NCBI RefSeq assembly: GCF_040807025.1
Contig: NC_090964.1
Span: forward strand, 7,061,214-7,125,213
Length of the DNA stretch: 64,000 bases
Direction of reading: 5' to 3'
Origin: Struthio camelus
Lineage: Eukaryota > Chordata > Aves > Struthioniformes > Struthionidae
Part shown: positions 1 to 11,554 of the stretch, piece after piece
Layout of the letters: the number at the start of each line of letters is the position of its first letter
Numbering within the stretch: the stretch's first letter is position 1
The notes under the pieces: model-generated
What the model saw: only the letters and a program-made list of their open reading frames with translations
What the model was told of the DNA's origin: nothing
Databases searched by the model: none
Position numbers and translations under genes: made by a program

Positions 1-2869
1 GCAGCCCGATCCCCTGCAGCAGGCAGGGCCCAGCGCTGCCGGGACGCTCCGGTAACCGGACGCCCAGGGCAGAGGTGTGAACCCTGGGGCTGCATCCCCT
101 GGGGTAAAACACTGCAGTTTTGGGGTTTTCACCAGCACCAGCTGGATTTATACCGGCTCGAGACCCCCCAGCCCCTTCGTGGGTGCTGCTCGGGTCTCGG
201 CATCCCCAGGACGACCTGCTCCTCCAAGCTTCACCACCTCTGTCTCCTCGCAGCCCCCAAATGAATCTATCTCCAGTGACCAGGGGAGGCATTTTAACCC
301 AAATGCCTCATTTTTGGCTCACAATGAGAGGGAAAGGCAGCCCTGGAGGAGCCCTGTTAGTCTCCTGTCCTGCCGAGATTTTAATCTCTTTGTGATCAGA
401 TAAAGGGCGAGAGAGATGGAGACGCGCTCCCCGCAGAGAAGGGCCATTCAGACCTGGTTCCTGTAATAAAGTGATTTAATAGATCTAAAGAGGCCAATTC
501 CCTTCTTTCTCCCACGATTACTTCCTGTGGGTCATCATTCACATATGTAAATGAAGAGGGGAAGGAATGGGTTATCGGGGCTCTGTTAAACCCGAATGTC
601 TGGTTTGGGGCACCGCGTGCGGCACCCTCAGCCCGGCACCCCCAGGCCCCACCGCCCCCCCGCAGCAGAGTTTGGCTTTCGCCCTTCGAGGTCTGGCTCG
701 CTCCCCGGGCAGCGGAGTCGGGTGCCGGCCCTTCGGCAGAGCCTCGATGCCCGACTCGGGGAGCAGGGGCAGACCTGCCCGCTCCCCCCGCCAGGCTCCC
801 GTGCCGGTTTGCTCCCTCTCCCCAGGACGCCGAGGATGGCACAGCCTGGGCTGGTTTCACCCGCGGCTCAGCCGCCGGAGAGAAACGACTTTCCACCGGT
901 AGCAGCCTGGGGCTGGATTCGAGCCTGGTCTCGAGACGAACGGCTCTGCTGATGGTTCCCCGTATGGGCAAACCTACGCGAAAGCATGCCGCCCTTCGCT
1001 GCAGGCGCACGGGGCGGCCACACACGCATCACCGCTCGGACAGCGCATGCTGCCTTCCCGGCTCCTCTCCGACACCAGAAACCACCCGCACGGTCCTGCG
1101 CGCTCGCTGTGCTCCCCGAACGCACCGAGCCCCCCGCGTGCCACCGGCCGCCAGGGTCGGGGCTCTCCAGGTCCCGGCCGGGGAAGCTGCTGGTTTGCGA
1201 CCTTCCCCTGGGTGCCGGGACGCACCAGGCAGAGGCAGCCCGGCTTGTTCCCTTTTCCTGCAGAAACGCGAGTAAGAGCAATCGGAAACCTCGACTCTCT
1301 GGGGGCAACAGACCCAGGGGAGACTCCTCCGGTTGGCGCTGGGTCACGCCAAATTGCACTGACATGCAAAGCCCCATTTGCTCCCTGCAGGGAGGACCCG
1401 ATGCTGCGGCGACTGCCTGCAGGGACAGCGGGGCTGTGTGCGCTCCCTCGGCCGATTTGGGGCCCTTGCTCACAACTGGAGCCACGTTTAGGGTCCGGGA
1501 TAGTAGCTGCTACAAAAGGTGTTTTCTTGCCACGGCTCACCATGCTGCAAATGAAGGAAAAGGGATGCAGCTCTCCCACGTTTGTTCACTTGCTAAATTA
1601 GTCCAGGCGGGACAAATCCCATGTGGCTGCCCCCAACCGCACCAAGGAAAACACCTGTGTTTGCTCTGGAGACACCCGTGCCCCTTGGCCAGCGCTCGCC
1701 GTGCTGCCCAGCCCCGACGGCCGCCGCTTTCCCACGGGGCTCGCGCAGACCCGGGGCTCTCGGAGAAGGGAGCCAGCGCGTTCGGCGCAGCCACGTTTCC
1801 AAGCAAGCCCGACGTCTCCCTCCCGCGCTGCCCAGTGCTTGCCCGATGGCCCCGATTTGGGCACCGTCTTCCAGCCCGTTTCCCCAGCTCCCCCCGACTC
1901 GGGTCTCAGCTGCTGCAGGCAGCACCTTCACCCCCGAAGCGGCAATTCCCCTTAGCGCAGGGGCAGGATCACAGAGCAGATGCGCGCGGGGCTTCTCTGC
2001 TCAGAAAGGTGCTTGCAGCTCAACCCCGACACAAGACCGTCACTACTATATGCTACTATATGTTATATGCATTAGATAGAAACTATAGGGGCACGTGTGC
2101 GACCCCACGTGCCTTTGTGCCAGCCGCAGCTGGGGCGACCACAGCTAGGAAGTGCCCCTCCATCCCCATACAGGGGAGCAGGGCAAGTTTCCAGCAGGAC
2201 TTTTGTCCCCCAAGAGCGCAGCACGGGGACCGAGCACACGTCACCGCGTTAAAGACCATTTTGTTCCTCTAATTCCCAGGGCCAGCGTCCCAGGGCCCCG
2301 AGCAGAGTCAAATCCCCCCTCGAGGATGAGCCACCAGCTGGGGAAAGTCCCATCTCTCCTGCCTGCCCGGCTCAGGGCTCCCAGGATCTCGCACCCAATG
2401 CTGGGGGGGGGGGGGGGGGAGAACAGACAGCTCTTTCCCCTTGCCAGCATCCCCCCTCCAGCATGTGCCGCTCACCCTCTTCTCAAGCCGCTGGGCACCT
2501 GCTCCCCCCGGATCAGGGCCCCTCGCCCCGCTCTAAAGGGCTCCCCAGGGAACCATGATGAGAAAATGAAATCGCTCCGGGATCAGTTTACAGGGCCGGT
2601 CCCTGGAGATGAGACCCGGGCTGCGGAGGGGCGACCGCTGTCCCTGCCCTCCCTCTCTCATCAGGCTGAGAGAGAGGCAGGGGCTGGGGGGGGGAAGCCC
2701 CAAGCCTGAGGGGTCCCCAGCTCCCCCGGGGGATGCTGGCATGGGGGGGGCAGTTGCCTCCTACGGAGGCAGCATAGGGGTCCCCATCCTGACCGGCATC
2801 CCCTGGGGGTGCCAGGGGCTGCACCCCCTTTCCTCCCCCCGGGCAGGAGCCGTCCCCGCTGCCGCGTAC
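1..2869 (-). other. LIN28A: LIN28A intron 2 (part), non-coding
   Basis: This stretch lies downstream of the second LIN28A coding exon on the minus strand. I looked for the rest of the cold-shock domain and the two CCHC knuckles of exons 3 and 4 and found neither, so those exons should lie beyond the left edge. It is GC-rich with a G17 run at 2403-2419, and has one AT-richer island described separately. Open frames here are GC-driven and show no domain. Confidence 0.75.
280..600. promoter_or_regulatory. AT-rich island inside LIN28A intron 2, candidate conserved element
   Basis: About 320 bases stand out from the GC-rich surroundings by being AT-rich and of high complexity, with no tandem structure and no coding frame. 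They contain a GATA-like CAGATAAAG near 398, TAATAAAGTGATTTAAT near 465 and ACATATGTAAATGA near 541. This is the usual look of a conserved intronic enhancer in a developmental gene, but conservation itself cannot be seen from one sequence. Confidence 0.35.
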
Positions 2870-3883
2870 CTGGTGCACGAAGACATCGACAGGGGAGTCC
2901 AGCGTCGCGCCGCCCTTGGCGGTCATGGAGAGGAACCCGAAGCCCATGCGGACGTTGAACCACTTACAGATGCCGGAGCCGTGCAGCAGCTGGGGCTCGT
3001 TCTCAGCCTTGGGCGAGTCTCCCGCCGGCTCCTCGCCCGTCTTCGCACCTGGGGACAGACCCATGAACCGGCTGAGCTGAGGGGCCGGGGGAGCTGAGGG
3101 TCCCCGCCAGCTGCCCCATCCAGGCCCCGGGACCCCCGAGCCTCCCCTCGCAGCACGGCTGCTGCCTGCCTGCCCCGGAGCCCCAGGGAGCCGGCAGCGG
3201 GGGGAGCGAGCACCCCTGGAGGGGCCAAATCCTGCTCGGGTCCTGCAGGCTGGCATGCAGGGAAAAGGCACCCCGCCCCATCCCCAAAACAGAGAGATCA
3301 GCTCTGCCTCCGTGTGCGCGCAGGGATCGCTCCAGGAGCCCGAGGAGAGGAGAGCAGCTCCTTTCGGCACGACCCGGGCAGTGCCGGGCTGGCAGCCCCT
3401 AAGTCCATCCCTCCCTCCCCAAAAAACCCCCACAAACAAACAAACAAAGCACAAAAAAGGAAAATCTCCCCCAAAATACCAACCCGAAATCACCCCGTCC
3501 CCAGCAGACCACGCTGGAGAAAGTAGCTCTATTCCCCCCTCCCAAATCAGCAGCCATCCGGGCACAGCAGGAGCCCCCGGTTCAAAACCGACCCCGGCAT
3601 CCAGGGTCAGCCCCAAACTTCTGGGCTCATCCTGGGACGGGGAGGGGGGGGAAGGAAAAAACAAAACAAAACCCCCAAAAGCCCAAAGCGCAGCCCTAGA
3701 GCTGAGGCAGCAGGGCGCAGGGCGCCGGCCTCGCTGGCAGGGCGCAGCGGGCCCAAGCGGGCCGGGCTGCGCGGGGGCCCTGCGGCCGGGCCGCGATGGG
3801 GTTATTAATAATCGCGGAGCCGAGGCGGGCTGCGACAATAATATAACTTAACCTGCAAACTGCTGGTTGGAAACAGACCCCAT
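2870..3883 (-). CDS. LIN28A: LIN28A, coding exons 1-2 (5' part of gene)
   Basis: LIN28A is an RNA-binding protein that blocks let-7 maturation and supports pluripotency. Exon 1 is 3853-3883 (ATG at 3883) and encodes MGSVSNQQFAG, the familiar N terminus, followed by donor GTTAAG. Exon 2 is 2870-3048, after acceptor CCCCAG and before donor GTACGC. Lengths 31 and 179 nt join in phase to give 70 codons. Exon 2 holds EPQLLHGSGICKWFNV and the first half of the cold-shock domain, with RNP1-like GFGFLSM and RNP2-like VDVFVHQ. The linker between the N terminus and the domain differs from mammals (PAGDSPKAEN), and LDSPVD replaces the LDPPVD I recall from human. The rest of the cold-shock domain and the CCHC knuckles are outside the window. 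The gene is head-to-head with ZNF683, as in mammals. Confidence 0.95.
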
Positions 3884-4450
3884 CCCGACACTCGCTTGCA
3901 AATTCCGAGCTGTGGCTGTTACCGCCTCCTCCCTCCTCCTCCTCGGCCAGCTTTGAGGGTATCAGCCCAGCCAAAAAAAAAAAAAAAAAAAAAAAAAGAA
4001 ACCAACAAAAAAAAAACCACAGCTTAGACCCCGACAGGAGGGAGCCGGGAGAGGTTTGACTCCATCTTCACTCCAACAATAGGGGTGGGAGGGAGCGGGA
4101 GGGTTTTTTCAAAGGCTCCCAAATTCTCGGAGACAATAGCGGCCCCCGCCGCCCCCGCCCGCCTCGCAACACCCCGGCACCCACCCGCGGGGCCGGGGGG
4201 CGCGGGGCCCCCCTCCGCCATCCCGCCGCGCCGGCCCTGCGCCGCCCGCCCCGCCGCTCCGCGGGTTCGAGCCCGCCCGGGGGGCGCCCGCCCTCCCCCC
4301 CCACGTGACCCTAATTAACCCCCCCCCCCTCCGCGTTAATAGCGATACATTCCGGGAGGGATTTGGGGAGGGGGAGGTTCTCCCCCCCCCCCCGCTGCTC
4401 CAATCAGGGCGAGGCCACCTGTCAAGCCGAAGAAATGACCCCCCCCCCCC
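3884..4450 (-). promoter_or_regulatory. LIN28A: LIN28A 5' UTR and promoter region
   Basis: The sequence upstream of the LIN28A ATG combines a CpG-rich core with short AT-rich motifs. Two SOX-type ACAATAG sites lie at 4076-4082 and 4133-4139, a TCF/LEF-type TTCAAAG at 4108-4114, a MYC/USF E-box CACGTGAC at 4302-4309 next to CTAATTAA, and a CCAAT box at 4400-4404 followed by CACCTGTCAA. A 25-A tract (3973-3997) falls in the presumed 5' UTR. SOX2, MYC and Wnt inputs are known for LIN28 genes; that these copies are used is inference. No TATA box is obvious. Confidence 0.6.
3973..3997. repeat. A25 homopolymer in LIN28A 5' UTR/promoter
   Basis: Uninterrupted A run of 25 bases, followed after a short gap by a second A-rich stretch. 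It reads as poly(T) in the sense orientation of LIN28A. Length is likely variable and prone to sequencing error. Confidence 0.8.
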
Positions 4451-7084
4451 GATGCGCTAAGGCCGTGGGACCCCCCGGGGGGGGGGGGGGACGGAGTTTC
4501 CCCCTCATTTCTCCACGCTTCCCCCCACCCCCGCGCAAGCGAAGCCACCTGCGACCCGGGGGTCCCCGGGGACACCCGCCGGGGTTGGCCCGGGACAACC
4601 GGGCCGATCCTGCCCTGGCAGCCGGGCACCCGCGGGCCCTTCGCCCCCGGGGGGGAGAGGGAAAAAAAAAAAAAACCCAAACGGGTGGGAAAAACTCGCA
4701 GGTCCGCGGGGGGCTGCGGCCGCTTGCCGGCGGCGGGGCCGTGCGCTCCGTCGGGCCGGGCCCCCCGCGGACCTGAGCTCACCCCGGTGCTGCGCCCCCA
4801 GCCCTCCTCGGGCCGGGCAGCCCTCGGGGCCCGCGACTGCGGCCGGGGGTGGCGGGGCCCCCGCGGGGCCGCGGGCCGCTGCCCCCCCGCGCCGGGCGGG
4901 GACAAAGGGCGAGTGACCAGCGCCTCCATTTCCGGTGGCCAGTGCGGAGCGGACAATGCCCCGCTCGCCATCCGGCCGGGCCCGGCGGCGGAGGGACAGC
5001 GCCGCCCGCCGCCGCCGCCCCGGCCCGGCCCGGCCCGCAGCGCGCTGCGCCCACGCCGCCGGGCGGGTGGTGGCGACGCGTGGGCTGCCCCCACGGCGAC
5101 ACCACCCAGCACCGCCCCTCCAAGCCAAGCAGGGGCAAACGGGGAGAGTCCCCTCCACCCCCGCAAACGCCCCGTGGGGAGCCGTATCTGCGCTGCCCCG
5201 GCGTTGCCCCACGCGGGACTCCCAGCCGCGTGGGCCCCGTTTCTCCGGCGAGCAGCGGGGCACACCCTGCTTGCTAGGTTGGGCACTCTAGGGGGGCGGC
5301 GGGACCACCCTGCCCACCCCCTCCTCCGGGCCCCCGATCCCGCGTGGGGACCCCCGCGCGGCGTGGGGGCGCCGCCCGCCCCGGCGTCCGCGCCGCCGGC
5401 CCTGGCCATGGTGCTGAAGCGCCGCCGCTCCCTGTCCAGGGTTCTGGGGGCTCCCGCCCTTCCTCCTCCTCCTCCTCCTCCTCCTCCTCCTGGCCCGCAC
5501 AGCCATCGGGGGCAGGACGGACCCGCCGAGCCCCCCCGCGGCTCGGCCTCCCCCCTTCCCTTCCCGGCAGAGCTGAGAGGCTTCGCCGCGCTCCGACAAG
5601 TGAGGTTTGGGGCCAAAAAGGAGCAGCCGGATTTTTATTTTTGTTTTTCATTTTTTCTTTCCCTGTGTCTGCAGCCCTGGGAAAAAAACGGGGGGGGGGG
5701 GGGGGGGGCTGCGACCTGCCACAGCGGAGATGAACCAGAGAGAGATACTTGTGGAGACAGGAATTGCCTGTTATCAGCACTCAGCAGGGCTAATAATGGT
5801 TCAGGGAAGTTCTCGGGTTGTCCCTGCGCTTTGGGCCGATGCCACGGGGACGGGCGGGGCAGCGGGAGCTGCCAAACCTCCCGATTCAGCACACCAGCCG
5901 CAAGGCAACCCCCCCACGAGGGTTCGCGGGGGCGACGAGGACGCGTCCGTCGGGCGCGCCAACGAGCCCCCCCGCCCCCCCATTCTCATTCTGCGCGGTC
6001 CGGACACTAATGACTTCTGGTTATTACCGAGCAGTGACGCGGGCCGAGGCTCCCGGTGGCACCGGCCCCTGCGGCGCCGCCTCGGCCCGAGCGGAGCCCG
6101 CTGCGCCCCCGGGCTCCCCCCGGCCCCGGCTGGAGGCTCCCGCCGGCCCGGCCCGGCCCGGGGAGCGGCGGGCGCCGCGCTGCCTCTGGCACCCTCTCCC
6201 GGCCACGCAGCGGCAGGCCAGCCTCGGGTTCGTCCTCCTTTTGCTGGCTTGCTTGGGATAATTTGGAGGAAAGAAGAAAGAAAGAGAGGAGAGGAGAAAA
6301 AAAAAAAATTGAGGGAGACGCTTCTGTGTCTTTTCCTCCCATCTCTCCTTTCCTGTTTCCTCCTCTTCGCTCTTTCCTGCCGGGCAATTTCAGTTGTGCC
6401 ACACACACCGTCTGCACAATTTGCTCCTGCGCTTTGCTCCTGTTTCACCCCTGGAAGCAGTAAAGCGAAAAAGCCCGCAAGCAAGCCCAGACCCCAGGGG
6501 GGGATAACAGGCAACTCCCCCCCCCCACCGTGTTTGTGGGGCTGGGATCAAGGTTTTCCGAGCAGCCCTGAGAAGCATCCCCCACAGCTCTGCACCTTCT
6601 GCCACCAGTGGAGGTGACACCGAAACGCCAGCGGCTGCAGGAAGCCCGCCTGGGGACGGACCCCGCCGTGGACGGAGGGCATCCTGGGGCAGGCAGGACA
6701 TCCTGTAACGCAGAGGGCAGACGGAGGTGGGCAGAGCTGCAGAGCAGCCGGGCGGCTCGCTTGGGAAGGATGTGGCAAGGAATCAGTCCTCGCTTTCTGT
6801 GAAACTAATCCTTTGGAAAATAATCCAGCATTGTGCATCGACTTCCTCCCTCCAGCCACTTCCCGTCTTCTCGCAGCTGATCAGGCGCAGGGCCCGGCAG
6901 CCCCAGATGCCTCTTTCCTGCAATTCTGTTCAAACTTGGCGGCAAGTTTCTCAACGGCCGCCGATTTGTGCCCGGTCGCCGTGACCGGCTCTTTCTATAA
7001 CAGCGCCGCAGCCCTGAGCACGGCAGCTTCCCCGTTACAATAAAACCTGGCACTGCCGAGCCCCTGCGACACAGCCCGCAGCAG

Positions 7085-7345
7085 AGCCAGCCCAGCCCCG
7101 CGTAATATTTGTGTGTGTGGCGTATTTGTTTTCGGGGCCTGTTGAATGGCGAACGTGAAAGGGAAGGGGAGTCCTTCCTGTTCTTTCAGAGCCCGTCGCT
7201 GCGCTCTGCTCTGCTTCAAGGGAACAGCCAGCAAAGCGGCCGCTTTCACAAATAATGGCTTCATTAGATTGAAAGAAGTGGACAGTGACCTCTCCGAAAT
7301 GGACTTTCTGACCCCTGCTGACCTTTCGCCCTCGCTCTGACAGCC
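7085..7345. promoter_or_regulatory. AT-rich island with a perfect DR4 nuclear-receptor element
   Basis: High-complexity, AT-richer sequence. At 7309-7324 the plus strand reads TGACCCCTGCTGACCT. On the minus strand this is AGGTCA and GGGTCA as direct repeats spaced by four bases, the geometry bound by thyroid-hormone receptor/RXR or LXR/RXR. A third TGACCT half-site lies at 7286-7291. Nearby CACAAATAATGGCTTCATTA looks like a homeobox/POU cluster. Enhancer function is inferred. Confidence 0.4.
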
Positions 7346-8734
7346 TGTAAATCTTCCCCCTCGCGGCAAGGCCGGGGCGAGCAAAGCGAGCGCCCCGCCG
7401 GAGCGCGGTGCGCCCGTCCCGCTCCCTGCCCGCGCCGGCGCGAGCCCAGCTGCCCGGCGGGGCGGGTGCCCGACGCGCTGCTGCCCGGGGGTCCCGGCCC
7501 GCTCTGCCCGGCTGCGGGCAGGGGTCTCCCCGCTCCCAGCGGGATCAGGGCCTGGCAGCGCGTACAACCCGGGTGCACGGCTGGGCGAGCCACAGCTTTG
7601 GCCAAAACGGGGACTGGTGTCCTCTTTTCCCCCGCAAGCCAGAGCTGGGACGGGCTCAGGGGAGCAGGAGGGACCTGGGCACTGGGGAACGGGGTTATCA
7701 GCGCGCCACGGGCCCAGGAGCCCCTTGGTGGGGGTCTCGCCCTGGCGATCACCGGCTCCGCGCACCGGGAAGGTGCAGCACAGCTCACCGCGCGCGCTGC
7801 CCGCCCGCCCGCAGGCTCGCGTGGGGCACGTCAGCCCCTGGGGCTCCTGCAGCTCCTGTCACAGGGCAGACGTGGCCTGATCTGCAGATGGGGAAACTGA
7901 GGCATGCTGGGGCTGCACGCTGGGAGCCCCGAGCGTAAGGCAAACCGGTCGACGCGCGGGGCTGGGAGAGGGGGAAGACGGGCCGATGCCTGTGCTGGGC
8001 TCCCTGCTCTGGCTCAGCTCTCCGGGCTCCCCCATCTCCCAGCCTGGCACCCATCCCCTGGGCTCTGGTCCCCGGCCGCCAGCCCCGCGCTCCCCAGCGC
8101 CTCCCTCCTCCCCAGCCCGTGCAGGGACGCCGCTGACCTTTGGCTACGGAGCAATCAATAACGGAGGCCGCGGAGCCGCTCCTCCCCCCTGCCCTTCCCC
8201 CTGCTCCCCCAGTGCCCGCTGCACCGCTCAGCGCCTCTAATGAGCCCCGGCCGTGATTGAGGAACTGTCAGGTACCCCCGGCCGCGGGGTAAACGGGGCC
8301 GGGGGCTGCATCGACCCGCCGGAGACACAGGTGTGTTCCCGGGACCGCCGCCACCACCGGGAACCCCCTTCCCCACGCCGCCCTGCACACGCTCCCCGGC
8401 ACCCGCCGGCGGCTCGGTCCCCCCGGCCCCCGCGTTCGGGGACACGCAGCTCGTCCCCGCCGCGGGCACCGGAGCGCGTCCCCTCCTGCCGCGATCGGGA
8501 GCGACGCTCCCCGGGGGCATCGGCTCTTTGTGAGCGAAAGTCGAGGAGGGCGAGGAGCAGGGATTACCGCTGCTGTCTGCCTTCCAACGTGCTTCGCTGC
8601 TTTTCTGCGATTTCACTGCATTTTTTTGGACAAGCTGGGAAGATGAGAAATGCGGCGAGGGAGATGATCGCAGCCGGGAAGGATGGGTCGTGCCCAAACT
8701 CAGCCTCTCCCCTTTGCATTCCCAGCTCCCTCCG

Positions 8735-8880
8735 ATGACAGCCCTCGGCCAGCAGCGGCTGATTGATTGGCTGGAGAGCGGGGATTGATCAGGATTTCGG
8801 CCCCATGCATATTCCTGCTATCTGATAAAGGGAAATCGATAGCTGAAAGAGATATTCCTCGGAGGCCGGCCTCTCCGGAG
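8735..8880. promoter_or_regulatory. AT-rich island with clustered GATA, PBX-like and homeobox-like motifs
   Basis: In about 145 bases there are TGATTGATTGG, GGGATTGATCAGGATT, ATGCATATTC, a facing GATA pair TATCTGATAAAG and AATCGATAGC. Such density of PBX/HOX-, POU- and GATA-like sites in otherwise GC-rich DNA is typical of a tissue-specific enhancer. Assignment to LIN28A or ZNF683 cannot be made from sequence. Confidence 0.35.
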
Positions 8881-11554
8881 GCAGCAACCTCGAGCAGATC
8901 AAGGCTTGCAAGCCTTTCCTCGCCCCCTAGATCCCCCCAGCCCGGTTCAAGCCCTGCTCCCCCCAATGACAAACCCATGCAGCAGGGCAGGAAAGAGCCG
9001 AGGGGCAGGAGAGGGGGCCGGGCTGGCACCGGGGGGACGCAGAGGGGCCGGGGAGAGGGGACAAAGCCTCTGCTCCTGGGTCTCACCTCCCAAAGCATCG
9101 GCCGTCCCCAGGTCTTCCTCCTCCTGCTAACACCCTGGCAAAGGGGCTTTTCCTCCTTCTTCTAAGATACAGCGATGCCCCAAAAGCTCTCCTCTCCCCC
9201 CCAAGGAAGCAGGGGGGCTCGCCAGAGCTTTCCCGCGCTTGCAAACCCCCTCTGCCCGCCTGGGCCTCCTGGGGAAGCGCCAGGCTCTCCTCTCCTCCCC
9301 TGCCCGTAACGGAGGGCCAAGAGCGGGTGGAAAGCCGGGCAGCGGCGAGGACCCCTGGCCGAGGGGATCCTTGGATCCCAAGGCAGAGGAGCCAGCCTCA
9401 CTCGGCCCGTGCTGGACGCCTCCTGGCCCTGCCAGCTGGGCCTCCTTGCCCGTCTTTCCCCCAGGCTGCAGCAGCTGCCGTCTCGGGTCCTAAGCGGGCC
9501 GGGGTCTCGCCTCGCTGCCCAGGCCACCCGGCAAAGCCCCGGGCCCCGCTGCCCCTGCTTTGTGCCTCCCGCTGGCCCCGGGGACCCGGCCTCCCGCTGG
9601 GGGTTTGGTGCCGTGGGGGTTTCAGCCCCGCTCCCCCCTCGCCAGCCCGTGCCAGCCAAGGGGGGCGCTGGGCCTTGGCTTTCAGCAGTGCCGCAGCCCC
9701 GGGGGTCCCCCCCAGCCGCGGGGCGAGCGGGGCCGGCTGGCGCTCGCGTGCCCCCGGCCAGCTGCCGCTGAGCCGAGTCCTGGCAAAGCAAAGCACTTTC
9801 CTTCGGGCAGACGCATCTGCAGCCCGTCACCTCCAGACACCAGCACCCTGCGGAGACATCGCCCCCGGCCCTTCACCGGCGCTGAGGCCTGGAAACTCAT
9901 TGCAAGCCTGGCAGGAGCTGCCTCCCGCAGGGGCACGGCCGGGGCAGCGCCCTCCAGCCCCCTCCCACCCTGGCGTGCTCCAGCTGCCCCCCATCGTCAG
10001 CAACCACACCTGGGGGGGCGAACGGGCACCGGGGCTGAAAAATCCCCTTGAAACACCGCCCGGGGGTGAGCGGGAGGGTCTGGGCAGGCGGCGGCGGGGG
10101 CATCCTGGTGGCTGTGCGCCCCCGCAGAGACCCGACGCTCTCGGTGCACGGCAGGGCTGCGGTGAAGCCTGGCAGCGGCGGCTGCTCTCGCCGCTTTCCC
10201 ACCCGGGTGGCTGCGCGGCAGCCGGCACCCGAAGCCTTTTCTTATAAACGCCCCAGGTTATTTTAAACCGTGGGGCCCTTCCAGGAAACCCCGAGGCGAG
10301 AACGGGCAGGCAAGGGGGGGGTGCTTCCGAAAGGCGCCCGCTGGCGGGGCTGCCAGCTGGCTCGGCACTGCCCTGCCAGCATCCCCCCCTCCCCGTGCCA
10401 TGCCCGGGCCGGCTCTGCGTCATGAGCGGTGCCAGGCCTTAGCTCCGGCGCTCGGCGCCTGCCCCGCGCTGCAGCCCAGCTTATCTCGAGGCATCTGGCG
10501 CGGGCAGGGGAGGCGCCAAGGGCTGGCGGGGGCGATGGGGTCCCCGCGGTGCAAACCGAGGGGGGTCCGCACGCACGGCACAGGGGGTCGGGGGGGGCGC
10601 GGGGTGGGCGGCCACGCGGGAATCGCGGCGGGGCGTGGGAACGGCGGGAGCGCGCTTTCCTTTGGAAGCCAGCGCTTGCCTCCCGGCCGGCAGCCCCTGG
10701 CCCCCCCTTCACCCTGCCCACCCTCCCCTTCCCCGCTGCCCTCCCTCCCTCCCGCGCACCCGCCGCCCTGCCAAGCTGTCCCTGGGCGCCCCACGTCCCC
10801 CGGGGCCGGGCACGGGTGCAGAGCCGGGCAGCGGCGAGGACCCGTTTCCCCCCCCCCTTTCCGCCCTCATCGCTATTTCGGTCTCGCGGTCTCGTTATCT
10901 CTCAGCCTCCTTTTACTTTTCCTTTCCCTTGGCCTCCTCGGAGCCGCCTTCCCCTTCGCGCCCTGCGCGGAGGCAGCCGGGGTCTCGGCCCCTTCGGCCC
11001 CTCTGCAGCCCGGGCCGCGGGCGCCTGCTCCCACCGGCGGGCTACCTGCCCCGTGGGTCCTTCCCAAGGGCGACGAAGTTCCTCCTCTGGCCGGGGCGGC
11101 CGGCGACTTTCCCTTTCTGCCACCAAAGGCCTCGGGCCGCGAATAGCCGCAAAGAAAACTTGATTTTTTTGGCAGGCGTTTCGGTACGCGAGGCAGGAGG
11201 AAGACAAGCGGGAAAAAAGACGTTTCAGGCTGAAAATCCCGTGCTCCTTCGACCGCCTGCCTGCGCGTCGCGGGTGGCGAAGCCGCCGGCTTCTCCCTTG
11301 CGCGTCCCACAAAAGACGGCGGACGAGGGTCCGGCGGCTCCGCGGAAACCTGCAGAGAGCAAGGACGGGGCTTTTCCCGGCCGTCGTTTTACCTGGGGAT
11401 AGCCGGACGCTGCGGGGCGACCCCGGCTCTCGTTCGGGTTCATCCTCCAGCGCCGACGAAGCTGCGATTTTAAGCAGGGGCACGGCTAGCGCTGGCCCCG
11501 GGGTGCCGGCAGCACGGCCGCCGTGGGCGCTGCTGGCAGCGGGGAGGCCGGCCT

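Larger units (their letters stand above)
4451..11554. other. LIN28A-ZNF683 intergenic region, no gene seen
   Basis: Seven kilobases of CpG-rich sequence with long G and C runs (for example 4476-4488 and 5691-5709) and a (TCC)n tract at about 5460-5490. Long open frames occur on both strands because stop codons are rare at this GC content; none shows a recognisable domain. Scattered AT-richer islands at about 5730-5815, 5990-6040, 6790-6860, 7085-7345 and 8735-8880 interrupt the GC-rich background and are the best candidates for enhancers shared by the two divergent genes. Confidence 0.6.

Noticed and set aside
4336-5616. Long minus-strand frame upstream of LIN28A
   Set aside because: CpG-island sequence with few stops in all frames; runs through a (TCC)n tract and poly-G runs and has no homologue I recognise.
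10400-11146. Plus-strand frame with a signal-peptide-like Leu-rich stretch near 10890-10950
   Set aside because: The hydrophobic stretch is simply a pyrimidine-rich tract translated in one frame; no acceptor, donor or codon bias supports it.
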